In this document: in pieces, positions 44,292-56,517 of the stretch | Numbering within the stretch: the stretch's first letter is position 1 | How the letters are laid out: every line of letters begins with the position of its first letter | DNA from: Sphaerolaimus hirsutus | Lineage: Eukaryota; Nematoda; Chromadorea; Monhysterida; Sphaerolaimidae | NCBI GenBank assembly: GCA_964036195.1 | Contig: OZ038451.1 | Span: 18,798,318 to 18,862,317, forward strand | Direction of reading: 5' to 3' | DNA: 64,000 nucleotides | Notes under the pieces: model-generated | Seen by the model: the letters and a program-made list of their open reading frames with translations, nothing else | Databases searched by the model: none | Told to the model about the DNA's origin: nothing | Translations under genes and position numbers: made by a program

Positions 44292-44500
44292 CTGGGGGCA
44301 GTCCCGGACACTGTAAAATGCCCAATGTCAAATGTCATGCAAAGTGTCAAAAGTCATGTCAAATGCCCTGCAAAGTGTCAAAAGTCATGTCAAATGCCCT
44401 GCAAATGGCAACCGAGTTGCCATTTTGCAGGGCATTTTACATGACTTTGACATTTTGCATGACATTTGACAGGCCATTTTACACGGTCTGGGATTGGCAC
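44292..44500 (-). mobile_element. MITE filling the whole gap between two coding blocks, with GT-AG ends
   Basis: On the minus strand it starts GTGCCAATCCCAGACC and ends ACTGCCCCCAG, so it has donor and acceptor dinucleotides at its exact ends. The arms carry GTCAAAAGTCATGTAAAATG units. Upstream is the HMG-CoA reductase exon (phase 0 end) and downstream the zinc-finger exon (needs phase 1), so splicing the two would not keep frame. Confidence 0.6.
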
Positions 44501-44958
44501 CAGGATCGATAGCTCGCTCGCCAGCACGGCGGCGCTGATTATTTCGGCTAGGTGTGCCGCGTTGGCGCGGGCACCTGCAGTTTGGTGGTTTTAGTGTTGT
44601 TTTGAAACGTGAATTTGAGGGAGAATTTGATTTGGGTTTAAAAAGTAACGATTTTAAATTGAATGTGTGAAAAATTGAGATCGGGAACAAAAAATACAGA
44701 AACGGTTTGTGATCAAAATTTCTGGAGTCCGGGTGATGATTGGCATCAGTATTTCATTTATCTTCATTTTCCCACCTTATCATTGCTGCCGGCGACGCCA
44801 AGCATCTGCAGGGCAGCGTTCTGCGGGGGGAGCAGCGTGCCCCTGCCCACGGTGCCCACCTCCATGCAGGGCATGGTCACGGACGCGTGCAGGTCGCCCG
44901 ACTCGGTCTCCTCCAGCAAGGTCATGCACGAGCTGGACACGCCGCTTTGCGCCGCGTC
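44501..44958 (-). CDS. HMGCR: HMG-CoA reductase catalytic-domain exons (partial)
   Basis: Exon 44776-44958 (61 codons) encodes SGDLHASVTMPCMEVGTVGR, then GTLLPPQNAALQMLGVAG. This aligns with the HMG-CoA reductase stretch that is usually IEVGTVGGGT...LPSQ..CL.MLGV.G. Exon 44501-44574 encodes ANAAHLAEIISAAVLASELS, matching the following [20 protein letters not shown]-type helix. HMG-CoA reductase makes mevalonate, the rate-limiting step of isoprenoid synthesis. Oddities: the normally invariant TVGGGT reads TVGRGT; the two exons are one nucleotide out of phase; and neither the upstream catalytic exons nor the downstream AALAAGHLVKSH-type exon was found. Identity is secure; whether the gene is functional is doubtful. 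Confidence 0.72.
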
Positions 44959-44999
44959 CTGGGCAGTTGTGTAGTTTATGATGAAATGTATTTACCATG

Positions 45000-46160
45000 T
45001 GCCGTATGAATAAAAAGCAAAAACCAATGTTTTCATTACATTACATTGCCCTAAGTATGCGTGAATTCCGCGTGTACGTCACCTGTACCTCCCTCCCACA
45101 CTATAGATAGCTCAGGTAGAGCACCTTAAGATTGTCGTTGAGCAACTTTTAGCGATTTTGCACTTTATTTTAGCGATTTTAGCGATATTGTATCGCCTAT
45201 TAGACCTCAGAAATGAACTCTCCAAGCATTTGTCATCATTTTAAAAGTGAAATTACTAAAATCGGCCCAGAAATAGTCGAGTTATTGATGTTCAAAGTTT
45301 GCATGTTCTGAGCGTTTTCAGCGAATTTTCAGTTTTCCTACCTACCGCAGATGGCGCAGTGTCGTTTTGTTATTCCCGGTTCGAAAACCGTTCACGACAA
45401 AATGCGGGAACAATTCCTACCTACCCACATTTCAACCCGCAATTTTAACGTTGCAACGCAAGTACACCTAAAGAGGTTCACTTACGCTCACGCCCAGCCA
45501 GGAGCCTGATTGAAAGACCGGCTCTGAGCTTTTGGCGTTGAGGTGCGGCCCAGAGCTCAGAGCTCAACGCTCAGAGCCCGAGCTGCGAAATTTGCGCATT
45601 TGCGCAAGTCGCGTGACCCTGTGGTCGCGTGGTTTGCGCCTGCGCAAGTCGCGTGACCCTGTGGTTGCGTGACTTGCGCCTGCGCAAATCACGCAGCTCG
45701 CGTAACGCGATTTACTTCGCGTAGCTCTGGCACCACGCCAACAGCGCCTAACCCCGATCGTTCTATTACCCAACTTTTTTTTGTTACAAAAAACTGATTT
45801 CTATACGGTGTCGAGTGTAAAACATTTCAATTTCAATCAGGCGATCAGGAGACAATTACACAAGCGGAGAAGTCAAAAATCGTTTGAAAAGTGAAATAAG
45901 AAGTAAAAAATTCTTCTAAGTCGGTCGGCCAAACATTTTGAAATCAGCATAAAATGGAAAAATGGATCTTGCTTATTTTGAGCTTTCACAATAATCCGTA
46001 CAATACGCAACTAGGTAGTGGTGGAAAAGTGCCAGAAAGAGGTGGCCAAGCTCCAATGACGCCAGGCGGCACAGAAACAGGGCGCTATGCGCGGCGCAAT
46101 AGCGCGGCACCCTTGACCGCCCTCAAATGATGCTAGCACCATTCCATCGCTATACGCAAG
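45000..46160. other. No gene recognised; GC-rich tandem stretch at 45590-45712
   Basis: TGCGCAAGTCGCGTGACCCT occurs twice about 40 bp apart with a third partial copy. The rest is AT-rich and without coding signal. The missing upstream HMG-CoA reductase exons were sought on the minus strand here and not seen. Confidence 0.5.
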
Positions 46161-46171
46161 AAGAGTGTGAT

Positions 46172-48425
46172 CATTCTGACATGTTGTGTACTCTAACATG
46201 TTGTGGAATCTGACATGTCCCGATGGGAATCTGACATGTTGTGGAAACTGACATGCCAAAACGTGAACGTAACATGTCAAGCGTGAATGTAACATTCCAA
46301 AGCCCAAAGGTGACTCTAACATGCGAGGCGTGAAACTGACATGACCTGCACATGTGGTCACAAGGTGAAAACTAAGAAAAAAATCTAAAAGCCATTTTGG
46401 AAAATAATACACTTTTTTGTTGTGATGGTCATAGGTATTTGCACAGATTGCTTTGAATTTTACATTGAATGTGTTGTGAATGTTTACTGTTGTTTTTTCT
46501 TATTTTTTTATCATGTGTACTATACTCCAGTGACATGGCGCTCTGCACGCACTGTTACTTATGCCTCATGTTGGAATTGTGCCAATGGTAATTAAACATG
46601 TATTTTCCCAAAAATATGAAAACATTTATTGTTCTGAATATGTTTATGTAGAATTTTATAACAGCAATGAATTTTTTCATCTTTTTGTGAAAATTGCATG
46701 TCTCAAAAATAGTTGGCACACTTCCAGTGTGAACCATGCATGCAAGGTGTAAAGTCACTGGACTATACTATATTTACTAACATTTGTGTGCTGTGCCTGC
46801 GACTAGTGAAATAGATGTTTATATTGATGAATAATTTTTGACCCCCTCCAAGCCTCATCGTTTGAACCATGTCACTAATAATAACACTTAAAATCGATTG
46901 CCAATACATAAATAAAGAAATAATATTAGGTTGTAAACTAATGAAGTGTCTTTTTTTGCCATCTCATACAAATATACATTTGTGCTTTCCATTGTGTTGT
47001 ACGTTGACCGATTTTGATGCCATTTGAGTATGTTGTGGTTTGGGGTCTGGGCTATGATGAAATGTTTTTGTTTGCTCAAGTAATCCCCCAGTCCCGAGAT
47101 AAGGGGGGTCTATAAAAAGGTGGTCATTTTACATGGCCAATATGCACATTGACTTTGAAGCTTAATAACTCAGCCATTTCTGGGCCGATTCGGATCGTTC
47201 AACACTTAAAATGACCAGGACAATCCGCATATTCAATTTTTGTGGTCGAGTGAGTGATGTCTTAATCCCGTATGCCGATTTGACCCAGTTTTTGAACATG
47301 AAAAATAATCGTAATTATAATTTTTCAAGACGATTTTTTTGAAGTTGCTATCATATACTATCGACAAAAAGAATAAATCTGGCACAAAAATTATTTCAAT
47401 ATCTCTCTCCAGTCAAAAGTTAAATCACTTTAAACATTCGCCTCCCAACAATAAATAGAAAAATCTGCATGACGAGCAAATGCATGTGACTTCAGAAATC
47501 CATATCTCGGCCATTTCTCAGCCAATTTCCACCAATGAACACTTAAAATGATCAGAAAAACCTGTAAGTTTCATTTTTATGCTCAGGTTATCTGTACTCA
47601 TCGTTCTTGATTAGTTATTTACATGTATGGGAGGCGGAAGTTTAAAGTTCTATTACTTTTGATTGGAGAGAGATATTGAAATAATTTTTTTGGTAAATGA
47701 ATCCCCATTGTCTAAAGTATATGATAGCATGTTTAGAAAAATTGATTTTTGGTGTTTAAAAACTGGGTCAAATCGGCATACGTAATTTAGACATCACTAA
47801 TCCGACCACAAAAATGGAATCTACTGGTTGTGCTGATCATTTTAAGTGTCGAACGATCCAAATTGGCCCAGAAATGGCTGAGTGAGTAAGGTTCAAAGTG
47901 AATGTGTAGATCGGCCATGCAAAATGACCACCTTTTTATAGACCCCCCTTATCTCGGGACTGGGGGATTATTCGAGGAAACAACAACATTTCTTCATAGC
48001 CCAGACCTCAAACCCCAACATACTCAAATGGCATCAAAATCGGTCAACCTACAAAAGAATGTGGGATGCACAAATGTATATTTGTATGAAATTGAAAAAA
48101 GACACTTCATTAGTTTATAACCTAATACAATATGCACATAATGCCAAAACAATAGGCAGTGCTGGTAAATAGCGACCGAAAGTTTCACGCCTTGCATGTT
48201 AGAGTCACCTTTGGGCTTTGGCATGTTACATTCACACTTGACATGTGACTTTCACGTTTTGGCATGTCAGTTTCCACAACATGTCAGATTCCACAACATG
48301 TCAGATTCCACAACATGTCAGAGTACACAACATGTCAGAGTAAACATGTTAAAGTGGATTCACTCCACAACATGTCAGAGTACACAACATGTCAGAGTAC
48401 ACAACATGTTAAAGTGGATTCACCC
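46172..48425. mobile_element. 2.2-kb foldback element with ACATGTCAGATTCC satellite ends
   Basis: Outer arms carry TTCTGACATGTTGTG-type repeats (46172-46350) and their reverse complement (48180-48425). Inner arms pair from about 46915 to 48130 around a centre near 47520, for example CCCAGTCCCGAGATAAGGGG against CCCCTTATCTCGGGACTGGG. About 0.5 kb on the left (46410-46910) has no partner and contains its own small MITE. No transposase frame was seen. Confidence 0.82.
46508..46772. mobile_element. Small TIR element inside the foldback
   Basis: GTACTATACTCCAGTGACAT at the left is mirrored by GTCACTGGACTATACTATA at the right. It lies in the left, unpaired part of the foldback, so it is probably a later insertion. 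Confidence 0.55.
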
Positions 48426-48550
48426 ATACGCAAACAGTAATTATAAGTGGGCCAAACTCACATATACCCGATCCCATGGACACACATGTCGCGCAATGAA
48501 GGAGTCACAAGGTGTAGGGTAGCAGACGGTTAGGCCTTGCGGTAAACGGT

Positions 48551-49468
48551 ACGGTAAATTTTCCATTTTGTGGTAAATGGTATGGGACAGTAAATCTTCA
48601 ATTTTTCGGTAAACGGTACGGTACGGTATATCTGAAAAGTTCGGTACGCGGTACGGTAAATTTCCAATGTCAGAAATGTATCAATGCGGGACTACAGACA
48701 ACATTTAGTATGACATAAAATTACCCACAATGTAGGGGCTTATTCAATGTGTAGAAGGAAGAAATGGAGAAAAAATTGCCAAAAGTGGGTGAAAAATTGC
48801 TAAAAGTAGGTGAAAATAGTTGAAAATGAGTATATAACCATGCATCACTGCAACAAATAAGCTCAAAATAAAAAGTAAATACATTGAGGGTGATGTTTCA
48901 CACCTTTAGAGCGTCTTGAAGCACATGGTTTGATTTCATAAAGCACATCATACTAATGTAAATCATGAATTTAAGCAATTGTGCATGCAGAAGTGGAAGG
49001 GCTTCAAACAGGAAAACAATGTTGTGAAATTTGCACGCTCGCGCGCAAAATTTTTTCAGAACACGGTAAATTTTCCATTTTGCGGTAAATGGTATGGGAC
49101 AGTAAATCCTCAATTTTTCGGTAAACGGTACGGTACGGTATATCTGAAAAGTTCGGTACGCGGTACGGTAAATTTCCAATGTCAGAAATGTATCAATGCG
49201 GGACTACAGACAACATTTAGTATGACATAAAATTACCCACAATGTAGGGGCTTATTCAATGTGTAGAAGGAAGAAATGGAGAAAAAATTGCCAAAAGTGG
49301 GTGAAAAATTGCTAAAAGTAGGTGAAAATAGTTGAAAATGAGTATATAACCATGCATCACTGCAACAAATAAGCTCAAAATAAAAAGTAAATACATTGAG
49401 GGTGATGTTTCACACCTTTAGAGCGTCTTGAAGCACATGGTTTGATTTCATAAAGCACATCATACTAA
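48551..49468. repeat. Near-identical tandem duplication, ~512-bp spacing
   Basis: ACGGTAAATTTTCCATTTTG starts at 48551 and again at 49063, and the following ~400 bp to AAAGCACATCATACTAA are almost base-for-base identical. The first copy continues ~110 bp further, including GCACGCTCGCGCGCAAAATT. The high identity implies a recent event, or an assembly artefact. Confidence 0.88.
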
Positions 49469-49499
49469 ACTTCACCTTTCACCTTTCACTTTCGTGATT

Positions 49500-50090
49500 G
49501 TCACCTTTCACTTGACAAAAAGCGTAACTGTTCCCTGTATGTCAGTGTGTGCATGAATATCTAATGTTGTCTGTGCCTCGCGGCTTATGCACTATGTATA
49601 CTGCATCCCGTTCTCCCCAGCTTCCATGCTTTCAGCTCTGGCTCACTTTTCATTGTGAACAACTCGGTCTGTTCCATAATTAGTGGGACAGTGTGTTTTG
49701 TTGTCGTCAATGTGCTTAACGGTGATAATTTGATGTTACATAAACATTGGTTTGGTGGGAATCTTCACAGGCAAATACACGTTGTCCCGCTAATTTTGGG
49801 ACAAATCGAGCACATGGAAACTGCAAAGTAAATCGATTGAAGTTGTTGCTCTCCACTGTGATCTTGTTGCTGCTGTTTTTAAAGGGTTTTTTTAAGTTGA
49901 TTAAAAAATGCTGATTAAGCCCCTGATGATCTGAAAACTAGACTTTTTGATCGAGCGCAAGTCCCATGAGCCAAATTTTACAGCGTGATGAGAAATTTGA
50001 GTGAACGAAAAATAAAATTGTTTTTTCCATGTTTTAATTTTTTGACAAGCTGTAAACCCACATTAACTAGGGGCTATTGATGTGTAACGA
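49500..50090. other. Nothing recognised
   Basis: Apart from a short CACCTTTCACCTTTCAC stretch at its start, I see no repeats, coding signal or RNA gene here. Confidence 0.4.
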
Positions 50091-50094
50091 TGGC

Positions 50095-50552
50095 AGAACA
50101 AGATTCGAAAATTCGAAAACGTTTTCGAATTTTCGAATTTTTTTGGACTTTTCGAATTTTTGAGCACGCGGTGTAAAAAATACATAAAAATCTATTTTTT
50201 CAAAAGATTAGAAAAGTCTTTTCGAATTTTTTTACGGAATTGAAGACACTGGTATTGATATACGAAAAATAGGTTGTTAAAGTTATACGAACTGATGACC
50301 ACCCAAATACTGCATTTAAAGCTTTAAATCCAATTGTTTCCAGAAAATTCGAAAACTAATTTAAAAAATTCAAAAACTACCCAAAAAAAATTCTAAAACT
50401 ACCAAAAAAATTCGAAAACTACCAAAAAATTCGAAAATTCGAAAACTAAATTCGAAATTTGAAAAGTATTTTGTGGAAAAATTCGAAAAGTCATTCTAGA
50501 AAAAAATACTCAAAAATTTAAATACTTTTTTCAGGAGGGTTTGCCATCGTTA
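50095..50552. mobile_element. hAT-like MITE with TAACGATGGC ends
   Basis: TAACGATGGCAGAAC to GGGTTTGCCATCGTTA, flanked by TTGATGTG (50087-50094) and GTGATGTG (7/8). The interior is rich in ATTCGAAAA and its complement, as in the copy at 42152-42578. Confidence 0.82.
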
Positions 50553-50969
50553 GTGATGTGAAAGCGCCAAAGCATAACTCCACGTCGAATTTAAGCCAGC
50601 GAAATTTGACGGGGAGTTAATTCTAGGGGGGGGGGGTTGATGACTTCATAAGATATTTAATGAAAGTCTATGAACAATTTATGAATAAATGATATGTATT
50701 TAGGTATGTTTAATCTGCTTGGAGAGGCCCATCATTTGTAAACTGTCATCAATTTGGCAATGTTGTTAAAATGACTAAACTTTTTTATGTTTTACTTTTT
50801 ACTTTTCACTAAACTACGTATGTGTAAAATATATTTTTACTCGCCTCTGGGTACAGAAAATGTAAAATACTTTTTTACCTATACGGATGAGTACATGTGT
50901 GTTAAATACTTTTTTCTCAGGAAAATGTAAACGTGAGTATTTTTCACCTTATTTCAGGAATTTTTTTTT

Positions 50970-51067
50970 TTTTTGGGGGGGGGGTATTTCGGGAGGGGGT
51001 GTCTATTAATTCATAGTGGTCATTTTGAGGGGGTATTTCGCGCGGGGTATTCCGAGGAAATACGGCA
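50970..51067. repeat. Half copy of the TATTTCCTCGAAATA element
   Basis: GGGGGTATTTCGGGAGGGGG followed by TTCCGAGGAAATACGG at the right end; left end missing. Confidence 0.5.
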
Positions 51068-51956
51068 CTCCATGTATTTTCAAGTAAATGTAAATACATT
51101 TTAACACTGCTCTTTGGAATGGTGTTTTGGTGACGGTGCCTATGAAATTTTGTTAATCCCTCGGCGCCAAATGAAAATATCGAGGATAGTATTTCAGAGA
51201 CTGAGCAGGGTTTAAATAATTCGAGAATTAGAAAACGTTTTCGAGTTTTTGTTTGCTACCGTTTCGTCTGACACACTTTTTTATTATTTGATGATTTTCC
51301 ACAGAGTACTGCGCCTGGGTTCAGCTAAACTTGAGTGAAATCTGTTTGGTTTACTAAGTTACCTGCCTTGAGCTGCTAAATATGTAAGTAAGCGTCTAAG
51401 TAGCTTAGCACCGGCACATTTTCTCTTATCGATTTTGTGTTCTAGATAATCAAATATTTATTATTTATCAAGTCTCGTCTTTCTGAAGTTATTAATTTGT
51501 GCTACATGAGGCATGCTTTGCACAGGATGCTACCATAATTTGACGAATATAGTCATGCTATAAATTCCGTGTGTGGAGACTACATCATGTGATTTTTCAC
51601 TTTACGCACGTTACTTCGCCCACTTTACTTGCCAATTGACTTATTGTTTATTTTTAGCTCTTCTTGTAACTCTTGAATTTTTGACAAACTGACAAGTTGA
51701 AAAATTTACATCTCCGTTAAAATAACTCCAATAACACTTCGGGGAACCTTTTCCAATTCTGATATTTTAATATGCAAATATAATAAAATTTTGGTAATAT
51801 TATAGCCAATATTAACTTCTGTTTTTTTAGCTTATGTGCAAACAAAATTTGGTAGGTATGTTTGTAAATGTCAAGTAAGTTTTTGTGAGCCTAAATTCTT
51901 GTGTAACCTTTTCACAATGATAGTGAAAACTTACTGATTATTCTAGGATACAAAAA

Positions 51957-52526
51957 TACCGTCTTTCTTCGAAATACCCCCAGGGGGTTTGTTATTTCGC
52001 CAGCAAATTTTGCGGGGGACAATTCGAGGGGTGGCTTATTCATTTACCGAGGCGTCGCTTGATTTGGTCTCCCTTACTTTATTTATTGTTTTTTTAGATT
52101 GACCTAACATCTTTTCCGCCATCACAGTGTAGGAAGTCATTCAAGGCAGGGGGAGGTATTTTCCATCATTCGGCCAACAGGGGGAGTTATTCAAGGGATA
52201 GTGTTATTCAAGGGGGAGTTATTTTTTCCTCACTCGGCCAACAGGGGGGTTATTCAAGGGTTGGTGTTATGCAAGAGGGAAGTATTTTTTCCTCACTCGG
52301 CCAACTGGGGGGAGTTATTCAAGGGATAGTGTTATTTAAGGGGGAGTTATTCAAGGGATAGTGTTATTTAAGGGGGAGTTATTCAAGGGATAGTGTTATT
52401 AAGGGGGAGTTATTCAAGGGATAGTGTTATTTAAGGGGGAGTTATTTTTCCTCACTCGGCCAACAGGGGGGGAGTTATTCAAGGGATAGTGTTATTCAAG
52501 GGGTTCTTATTGGAGGATATACGGTA
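51957..52526. mobile_element. CCTCGAATAA-type element with an expanded 32-34-bp tandem array
   Basis: TACCGTCTTTCTTCGAAATA at the left and GGAGGATATACGGTA at the right. Between 52180 and 52500 the unit TTATTCAAGGGATAGTGTTA plus TTTAAGGGGGAG is repeated about eight times. Confidence 0.7.
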
Positions 52527-52829
52527 TTTCGCAATACTGAATACAATGGCTCTTACTCACGCGACTTAAATGAGACAGAATGCGTGAGGCAAAGTATAAA
52601 TGTTTATGTTTAGACCAAACCGCATGCTTTGCAGAGGAGTATACCATAATTGCATAGATGAAGTCATGTGATAAATTCTGAGCTCAACTACATTCCATAG
52701 TGGAAACAATACTGCACTAATAATCCCGGATACCTATTGCTTTTTGGTTAGATTATTTCGAGTCGTTCTAAGCGGAAAGTTATTCTAGAAAGCACATTCT
52801 ACATGGGACTTTTTTCAAGGGTTTACGGT

Positions 52830-53560
52830 ATTTTGAACATTTATTTATTTCACTTATCCACATAACCATCCAAAACTGCTGACACTAATGATGGACGAAC
52901 TTCTACACACTTCCCTTTTTTCATCAAAACTCCATTTGACGTCATTTGCGCAGAGCAGCTGCTAGAGACACAACTTTTGCTCCTAGTTTTGCGTTTCTGT
53001 TAACGATGCCAAAAATTTGGAATTTTGCAAAAATATTAATTTTTTGTTCGACTTAAATCTTTCACGTCCGCTGCGAAAAAAATAACATTTACATAAACAG
53101 AAAAGTAACTCGAAACAACTCGAGAAGAAAAACTTAGATGGAAAACCCTAACGTTCTCAAAAAAGCAGCAAAAATATCAAAACCTTTTTAAAAACTTTGT
53201 CATCGTTACTGGCTGTTGAGCCATTTTTGCTTTGTTTCCGCCGCTCATTGTGCTACTTTGTATACCCCATTTTAAGTTTCAGTTGTTTTGCTGTATGATT
53301 GAATGTTCTCTCACTTCGTTTAATATGAGTAACTTTGTAGTTTGTTTGGAAAAGTAGGTATAATACCTAACTGCTAGATGTAGACAGATAATAAATATTT
53401 GTTTAGCTCGAATATTTAGGTACCTATTTAGGTTCTCTATCTCTCGCAACACTGTATCGGTTACCTTGTTGTGCATAAATATACCTATACCTACACTGTA
53501 TTAATATTTGAAAAATATACCTATGCTTCAATAAGCCAAATGCCGTCAATTCTGGCATAT
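52830..53560. other. Nothing recognised
   Basis: AT-rich, no protein-like frame, no clear repeat. Confidence 0.4.
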
Positions 53561-53561
53561 A

Positions 53562-54023
53562 TACCGTATTTCCTCGAAATACCCCCCGGGGGGTGATTGT
53601 TTCATAGTGGTCCCGAGAGGGGGGGGGTTAAACGAGGGGGGGGGGGTATTTCGAGGGGGGGGGGTTATTGTTTCACAAGAAAAATTTTCAAATCCCAGTA
53701 CGAAATTGTCGTCTGAAACGTACGCAGACGTCAAAAAATACAACAAAAACCGCCATTTATTAGGTTATGTAGACTAATATTAGTATGTAGACAGTATAAA
53801 CACTGTTCTAACGTGATTACGACATTGTTTTTACCTGTGTTCTGCACTACGCAGAACACAAACTGCAGTATTTGTCATGTACGTTCCCTTTACACTCAAT
53901 TTGGGGGGGGGGAATTTCGAGGGGGGGGGGTGATTGTTTCATAGTGGTCCCGAGAGGGGGGGGGGGTCAAACGAGGGGGGGGGTATTTCGAGGGGGGGGG
54001 GGGTATTTCGAGGAAATACGGTA
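53562..54023. mobile_element. Complete TACCGTATTTCCTCGAAATA element
   Basis: 462 bp with exact inverted ends TACCGTATTTCCTCGAAATA and TATTTCGAGGAAATACGGTA and G-tract body. Its interior TACGCAGAACACAAACTGCA is shared with the copy at 7163-8606. Confidence 0.8.
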
Positions 54024-56300
54024 CCTACTGTATTCTTCTAATAGAAGAGGGCCGTTCTATTTTTTCCATAACTTTTTTTCCTGCCGTTCTATTGGAGTTG
54101 CTGTTCTATTTTTTCAACCAATTACTTCACACATTTCTATTCGAACATCATTTTATAATCAGTCTGATTTTTTAATCAACCAGAGCAACATTTTGACATC
54201 AGAGCGTCAATTTGAAAGTTTCATATCGCTTCGAAAGCTTTGAACATCCTCACTATAAGATTTTCCATTTTTTTGTGTTTTGGCTTTCTTTTAACGTGAT
54301 TTCTCCCTGCCGTTTATTAATTCACCCCCCCCCCTTCCCCTCCCCACGAGAAATATCCCAATGTAAAATTGTAGAAAGTATCGATGAAGCTAGTCCGGAC
54401 AATTAATTAAATTGACAAATTAAAAAAAATTCAAAACAAATGAAAAACAACAACAATTCCATTTAAAAAAACCTCTCGCATCGGCTAGTTCCACAGCAAA
54501 AAAAGGTACCTAGTGTTAAAATCCCACGGCGGGAGTATTCGACCATTTACGGTAGGTACGCCACACCTTTATTTATTTGTTTGAACATTTCCCGATGGGA
54601 AATTTACTGCCAAATCGTATTGGCACATTTCCTTTTGCCGTTCAAAAATAGCATCTAGGGATACATGCATTATTTATGAGTAGTAATAGAAAAATTGGCA
54701 TCACATTTTATAAAAAATTGCCATTATAAAATTTTCCGCTTGGGACAGCATGAAAAAGTGGGTAATTTATGTACCTCCGTAAAGCAAAAACTGACAACAA
54801 TATAAATTTTCAGTGTTAAAGAACAGAATGTGATACCCTGTCAGTTTTTAAGCCTAGAATTCCATCATTTCAATGTGCAAATTCATGGCAAACTTCTGGC
54901 ATTTTCCAGACCCACCAAATGTTTAGCTACGAGCGTTCCCCCACAGTCTGTTTGTATTTGCAAATGACCGCCCTTTCGGATGGGTGGCCAGTTGCTGATG
55001 AGATGATGCAAATTACAGCCTGGTCGTTTTCACATCTATTGTTTTTTAAGTGTGCATCATTTTTGAAAAAGTTTTTAAACGTTTTTATTACATAAGTTTT
55101 CATTTAATATTTTTTGAAGCTGTCGATATAAATTTGACATTCCTTATCAGACTAGATGGAGGATAATTATGTGTTTGAAGGTGACATTCATATTCCTATA
55201 TGCCACACCCACAGCTAGAGAATGCCATCTCACTGCGAATTGACTGCAAAAGAATACCCCAAATGATTGTGACATTTATTTCATAAACCAACATTAATTC
55301 CTCAACTACATATTTACACAATTGGCAGAAAAAATATTGTAAGAAACTGCTTCCTTTTAACAATGATTCACAACAAAGCCATTATAAAAAGAAGATCATT
55401 CAAACATCAAAATATATATTCAAAAGTGCTCCAGATGTAATTTGCACCAAGATGTTAAACAAATATCACGTAGATGCGCAGCTGCCTACGTGCGTTCTCG
55501 TCTGTGCCGCCTCCCCCTGTCGTTGAAAAGTTGCAGCCCCGTTTTTACTCTCGTTTGTAAATAATTCCGCTTTCCAATTCTAGGATAATTTTTTCGCATT
55601 TTATATTGGTTTGGATTAGATTTTTGGCGAAGTGCCAAGTGATTTCAATTTGTTTATCGTTTTGAATTTTGAGGGGTGCAGAAAGCCGCGGGTCCGGGTT
55701 CAGCTGAACAGATTTCGATACTTCGTTTTTCTCTCCCTTTGCGCACCACGTGAGATTTTATTCGTGTTGACGCAATCTCTTTCTTCGCTCGTAATTTTGT
55801 CCTTGAAGTTCGGCCGGCTAAATTTTCGTCCCGAGATTTCACGTGGGTCTGAAAATTTTCTTATTTTTGCTCCCATGTTCATGTTTACAATACACCGGCA
55901 TTGATAAATTGATAAGACTAAATAGCGTATAAATATCAAAGTTTGTGTTTTCGCCGCACACGCGCGCACGTGCGTGTAATTTATTAACAACTTTGTCTGA
56001 GAAAAACCCATTTTTATCGCGAAAAGTTTCATGCTGTCTGGCGGGATTTTATAGGTTTCCCGATTTATTGGACTTATCCGAAATTATATATTGCAGACTG
56101 CTCGGGTGTATTGAATTTGTTCCCACGTGCTTTTTGTTACGTATTTTTTGTATTTTTCTATTATGTATAATATGCATAATATGCGATTTTTTGCTAGAGG
56201 TTAAAATATTTTTCAAAGATGAGTGGTGCGATAGGTTGTAGTAATAAAGTGGACAGGTATAATACGAAACATATTTTAAATGGCTGTTAAGTAGCTGTAA
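54024..56300. other. Nothing recognised upstream of CLUH
   Basis: Mostly AT-rich unique sequence. The last few hundred bases may include CLUH promoter and 5' untranslated exon(s), since an acceptor precedes 56400, but I cannot place a transcription start. Confidence 0.4.
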
Positions 56301-56517
56301 GGTGAAAAATTGTCAAGAAAGGTCTCAATTTTTTTCTCAGCTAGCACCCCGGTTACCCCCTGCCCCCAAAACACCACTAAAATACTTACATTTTTGCAGA
56401 GATTTTCTAAACGAATCCGGAATCAAATCTTAGCCGCACCGCGCCGTAAAGAAATCGAGAACATCGCGACTTTACAAAAATCCGGCAATTTATTCCGGGG
56501 CAGCAGCGGCGGAGATT

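Noticed and set aside
44104..44958. A zinc-finger/HMG-CoA reductase fusion protein
   Set aside because: The phases do not match across the 44292-44500 element (phase 0 end against phase 1 need), so a joined protein is not supported.
45564..45773. Arg-rich minus-strand frame
   Set aside because: Caused by a short GC-rich tandem repeat (GCGCAAGTCGCGTGACC), with no family resemblance or splice context.
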